A stretch of DNA of 64,000 nt from the NCBI RefSeq assembly GCF_014651055.1, contig NZ_BMWD01000003.1:356813-420812 (forward strand), given 5' to 3'. The stretch comes from Streptomyces fructofermentans. GTDB taxonomy: Bacteria > Actinomycetota > Actinomycetes > Streptomycetales > Streptomycetaceae. The position numbers and the translations under genes are program-made. Every line of letters starts with the position of its first letter. Position 1 is the first letter of the stretch. Below, piece by piece: positions 61,708 through 64,000 of this stretch. Under the pieces are notes generated by a model, which worked only from the letters and a program-made list of their open reading frames with translations, did no database searches and was not told the DNA's origin.

Positions 61708-63246
61708 ATGAGACCGGACGAGCGCGACCGGCACGGAGGCGAACGGGGCATCCCCGACGGGCTGTTGGTCGGGGTCCTGGCCTTCGTCCTCGGCATGACC
61801 GTGATGGTGTGGACGGCGACGGGCCTGGCCGGCCTCTTCGCCCACGGTTCCTGGCCGCCCGGCGTGACCTTCCGGCGCACGCCCCTGGCGATGCGCCAAC
61901 TGATCGCGGCCCCGCACGACTTGGCGGCCGCCTGGCCGGACACGCCCGCGAGTCGGCTCTCCGGCTACGGGCTGTTCTGGGGCCTGCTCATCGGCCAGGT
62001 GATGGTGCTCCTGGTCCTCACCGTGTTCGTGCTCGGCACGGTCGCCCGGTGGCGGGCGGGGCGCGCCCGGCGCTCGGCCCTCCCGGCGTCCACGCCGGCG
62101 CCGGCAAGCCCGGCGACCGAAGCCGCCGGGTCCGCGCGGTCGCGCCGGCCGGCGCCCGAGCCGCGCACGGCCGTGGCCCGTCCCGCGGTGGAACAGGCCC
62201 CCGCGCCGAACCGGCCGCTGGAGACCGTACCCGCCGGAGCGGACGTACGCGGCGCGGGCGGACCGGACCCCCTGCGCGCCGAGGCCGCCGCCGTCACCGT
62301 CCCCACCCCGCGCGGCCCGGTCGTCCTCGGCCCGGCCGAGACCCGCCACCCGGTCGCCGTCCAGGCCATCCGGGACGCGGACGGCCCGGCCCTGGTCATC
62401 ACGTCCGACACGGCACTGTGGTCGGAGACCAAGGACGCCCGGGCGAAACTGGGACCGGTCCTCCTCTACGACCCCTCCCACCTGTGCGACACCCCGGCCC
62501 GCCTGCACTGGTCCCCCTCCTCGGGCTGCGAGGACAGGGACGTCGCGAGGGCCCGGGCGGCGGCGCTCCTGGCACCGGTCCGCCCCACCGCGCGGATCGA
62601 CAGGATGGTCGCGGACACGGCGGAAACGCTCCTGCGCTGCTACCTCCACGCGGCGGCCGTCGACGGACGCACCGTCCGCCACGTCCACCGCTGGGCCCAG
62701 GGCACTCAGGTCCAGGAGGCCGTACGCGCGCTGCGCACGAACCCGAGGGCCGCCTCGGGCAGCGCGGGCGAACTGGAGGCCGCCCTCACCTCCCACCCCG
62801 AACGCCGGGACATCGCGCAGGAATTGACGGCACGTGCACTCTCCTGCCTCTCCACCGTGAATGTGCGCGAGGCCTGCACACCCAATCGAACCGACACCCT
62901 CGCCCTGGATTCCTTCGTGGGCGAAGGGGGCACGCTCTATGTGGTCGGTGAACCCATCGAGGACCCGAAGGCCCGCCCCGGCGCGATGCCCCTTCTGACG
63001 GCCCTCGCCTCAAGCGTGGTCGAGCGCGGCCGGCGCATGGCCGAACGGTCATCCTCCGGTCGCCTCGACCCACCACTCACGCTCGTCCTGGACGACGTCG
63101 CCGCGGTGGCGCCCCTCCCCCAACTCCCGGAACTGCTCTCCGCGGGTACGGGAACGGACCCCGACCGCGGTCTCCCGACCCTGGCTCTCCTGCGCTCCCG
63201 GGAACAGGCCCGCTCCCGCTGGCCGCACCACGAACTCCCGGTCTGA
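61708..63246 (+). CDS. VirD4/TraG-like coupling protein, degenerate and truncated
   Basis: This 512-residue protein has two N-terminal helices (about 18-38 and 86-112, the second LFWGLLIGQVMVLLVL), an Ala/Pro-rich linker and a coupling-ATPase-like core. The expected P-loop is replaced by LGPAETRHPVAV (about 204-215), with no GKT/S. A Walker B-like LTLVLDDVAAVAPLPQLPEL is present near 455-475, but the frame ends soon after (SREQARSRWPHHELPV), where homologues continue. It is probably an inactive or structural relative of VirD4. It is the last gene of the cluster. Confidence 0.8.
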   Translation: MRPDERDRHGGERGIPDGLLVGVLAFVLGMTVMVWTATGLAGLFAHGSWPPGVTFRRTPLAMRQLIAAPHDLAAAWPDTPASRLSGYGLFWGLLIGQVMVLLVLTVFVLGTVARWRAGRARRSALPASTPAPASPATEAAGSARSRRPAPEPRTAVARPAVEQAPAPNRPLETVPAGADVRGAGGPDPLRAEAAAVTVPTPRGPVVLGPAETRHPVAVQAIRDADGPALVITSDTALWSETKDARAKLGPVLLYDPSHLCDTPARLHWSPSSGCEDRDVARARAAALLAPVRPTARIDRMVADTAETLLRCYLHAAAVDGRTVRHVHRWAQGTQVQEAVRALRTNPRAASGSAGELEAALTSHPERRDIAQELTARALSCLSTVNVREACTPNRTDTLALDSFVGEGGTLYVVGEPIEDPKARPGAMPLLTALASSVVERGRRMAERSSSGRLDPPLTLVLDDVAAVAPLPQLPELLSAGTGTDPDRGLPTLALLRSREQARSRWPHHELPV

Positions 63247-63251
63247 GCCGA

Positions 63252-63842
63252 CTAGTTCCCGACGAGGACGAACTCCAGCTCCCGGGCACCGGGATCCCCC
63301 GGCACCGGGGCGCTCTCCCCCGTGGGCACGAAGCCGAACCTCCGGTAGAACGCCTCCGCGCGTCCGTTGCGCTCGTCCACGAACAGCCGCACACGCTCGA
63401 CGCCCGCGACCTCACGGGCCCACTCGACGGCATACGCGAAGAGCCGCTCGGCAAGCCCGCGTCCCCGCTCCCCGGGCCGCACGTAGACAGCGACGAGATG
63501 CCCCTGCCTCACGAGGTTCACGCCGCCGAAGGCACCTTCGCTCCCGGCCTCCTCGACCAGCACGACGACGGACCCGGCCCACCGTCCGTCGGGGGCCTCG
63601 GCGACGACCTGCTGCCGGTCCTTCACCCCTTCGGCAGCCCCGGCAGCCCGCTCCCGCCAGAAGCTGTCCGGCTGCTCGACTGCCCGCTCGTACGTCTCCA
63701 GAAAGGCCAAGTGGGCCACGGGGTCCTGGAGCGCGGCCAACCGCAGCTCCTTGGCCGCGGGCCACTCGTCGGCCCGGATCGACCGGATCGTGTACGCGGC
63801 GACGCCGCCCTCGGCGGCGGCCGGACGCTCATCAGGTTCCAT
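63252..63842 (-). CDS. GNAT-family N-acetyltransferase
   Basis: This is a 196-residue single GNAT domain: IRSIRADEWPAAKELRL at the start, VAVYVRPGERGRGLAERLF as the acetyl-CoA loop, and VDERNGRAEAFYRRFGFVPTG. ATG 63842 (MEPDERPAAAEGG) was chosen because the longer frame reaches into the rRNA terminator region. It converges with the VirD4-like gene, six bases between the stops. Acceptor unknown. Confidence 0.88.
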   Translation of the reverse strand: MEPDERPAAAEGGVAAYTIRSIRADEWPAAKELRLAALQDPVAHLAFLETYERAVEQPDSFWRERAAGAAEGVKDRQQVVAEAPDGRWAGSVVVLVEEAGSEGAFGGVNLVRQGHLVAVYVRPGERGRGLAERLFAYAVEWAREVAGVERVRLFVDERNGRAEAFYRRFGFVPTGESAPVPGDPGARELEFVLVGN

Positions 63843-63945
63843 GCGGGCCCACCGTAGCGGCGCTCCACGGCCCGGCCAACCGGATTTCCCACGACCGATC
63901 GAGCGGACCGCGACACGGAAAGTCGGAATGAACCCTGAACGCAGA

Positions 63946-63975
63946 AAAGCCCCCGCACCGAAGTGCGGGGGCTTT
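63946..63975 (-). terminator. Strong terminator downstream of 5S rRNA
   Basis: AAAGCCCCCGCAC (63946-63958) and GTGCGGGGGCTTT (63963-63975) pair perfectly over 13 bp around CGAA. The A/T ends give a U-tract on either strand. It lies about 15 bp from the apparent 5S end, as expected for the end of a ribosomal RNA operon, and could also end transcripts running rightward. Confidence 0.9.
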
Positions 63976-63989
63976 CCCATATAAAATTT

Positions 63990-64000
63990 GTTCGGCGGCG
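63990..64000 (-). rRNA. 5S rRNA, 3' end only (partial)
   Basis: The reverse strand of the last 11-12 bases reads CGCCGCCGAAC, identical to the 3' end of streptomycete 5S rRNA (…GGACGCCGCCGAAC). The terminator at 63946-63975 follows at the normal distance. An rRNA operon transcribed leftward should therefore lie just outside the window. Only these few bases support it. Confidence 0.65.

Noticed and set aside
58353..61943. A 1196-codon open frame on the reverse strand across the secretion genes
   Set aside because: It is antisense to three genes with clear motifs, and its product is Arg/Gly/Val-rich with no domain. Long antisense frames are expected at this GC content.
56069..63246. An integrative conjugative element
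   Set aside because: No integrase, excisionase, replication gene, tRNA attachment site, relaxase or TraB-type translocase is visible, and base composition looks the same as the neighbours.

Overview
This window is chromosomal DNA from a streptomycete. The very high GC content, the codon use, and a set of recognisable actinomycete proteins all point there: GlnR, the nickel regulator Nur, the anti-WhiG factor RsiG, mycothiol synthase MshD, CsoR, DUF397/XRE pairs and leaderless starts. From memory of the Streptomyces coelicolor gene numbers, most of the window runs in descending SCO order, from about SCO4187 at the left to about SCO4126 at the right. No transposase, integrase, phage gene or CRISPR array is visible.

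Left third (1-25 kb). A truncated Eis-like acetyltransferase, an asparaginase, rsiG, dtd, a YgfZ-like folate protein, nur and a nitrobindin-like barrel protein come first. A three-gene membrane-protein operon of unknown function follows (5.8-8.8 kb). A sulfur block contains a thiosulfate sulfurtransferase, DUF1416 and a 26-residue Cys-containing leader peptide with its own leaderless promoter (10.1-11.5 kb). Next are a DUF2993 protein, a MoaD-like protein, a hydrolase, glnR and a LacI regulator. An HtrA-like protease with a two-component system follows, then an ECF sigma factor with a CU044_5270-type membrane partner and a lipoprotein dioxygenase.

Middle (25-49.6 kb). A secreted 5'-nucleotidase and mshD come first. 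An ABC exporter, a zinc-finger anti-sigma-like protein and an ECF sigma factor form one divergent arm. A YtrA-type GntR regulator with an ABC ATPase and two tandem permeases forms the other arm, and a 34-bp perfect palindrome sits between the arms. A phosphate region follows: ppk, a CHAD protein, a NUDIX hydrolase, a PhoU-like DUF47 protein with a Pit transporter, and the pstSCAB operon behind a clear PHO box. The csoR-pit-pst block runs in ascending SCO order, so it looks inverted relative to S. coelicolor.

Right end (49.6-64 kb). A Tat-type bicovalent flavin oxidase and a PAP2 phosphatase precede the most interesting part. This is a chromosomal type IV secretion-like machine: a two-helix pilin-like protein, a VirB8/TcpC-like protein, a VirB6/TrbL-like protein, a VirB4 homologue apparently split into two genes, and a VirD4-like protein with a degenerate P-loop and an early stop. 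A lytic transglycosylase/NlpC-P60 protein (VirB1-like) and a small regulatory module (HATPase, XRE, double DUF397) sit just upstream. No relaxase, origin of transfer or integrase is present. The last bases appear to be the 3' end of a 5S rRNA, preceded by its terminator, so an rRNA operon probably lies just outside.
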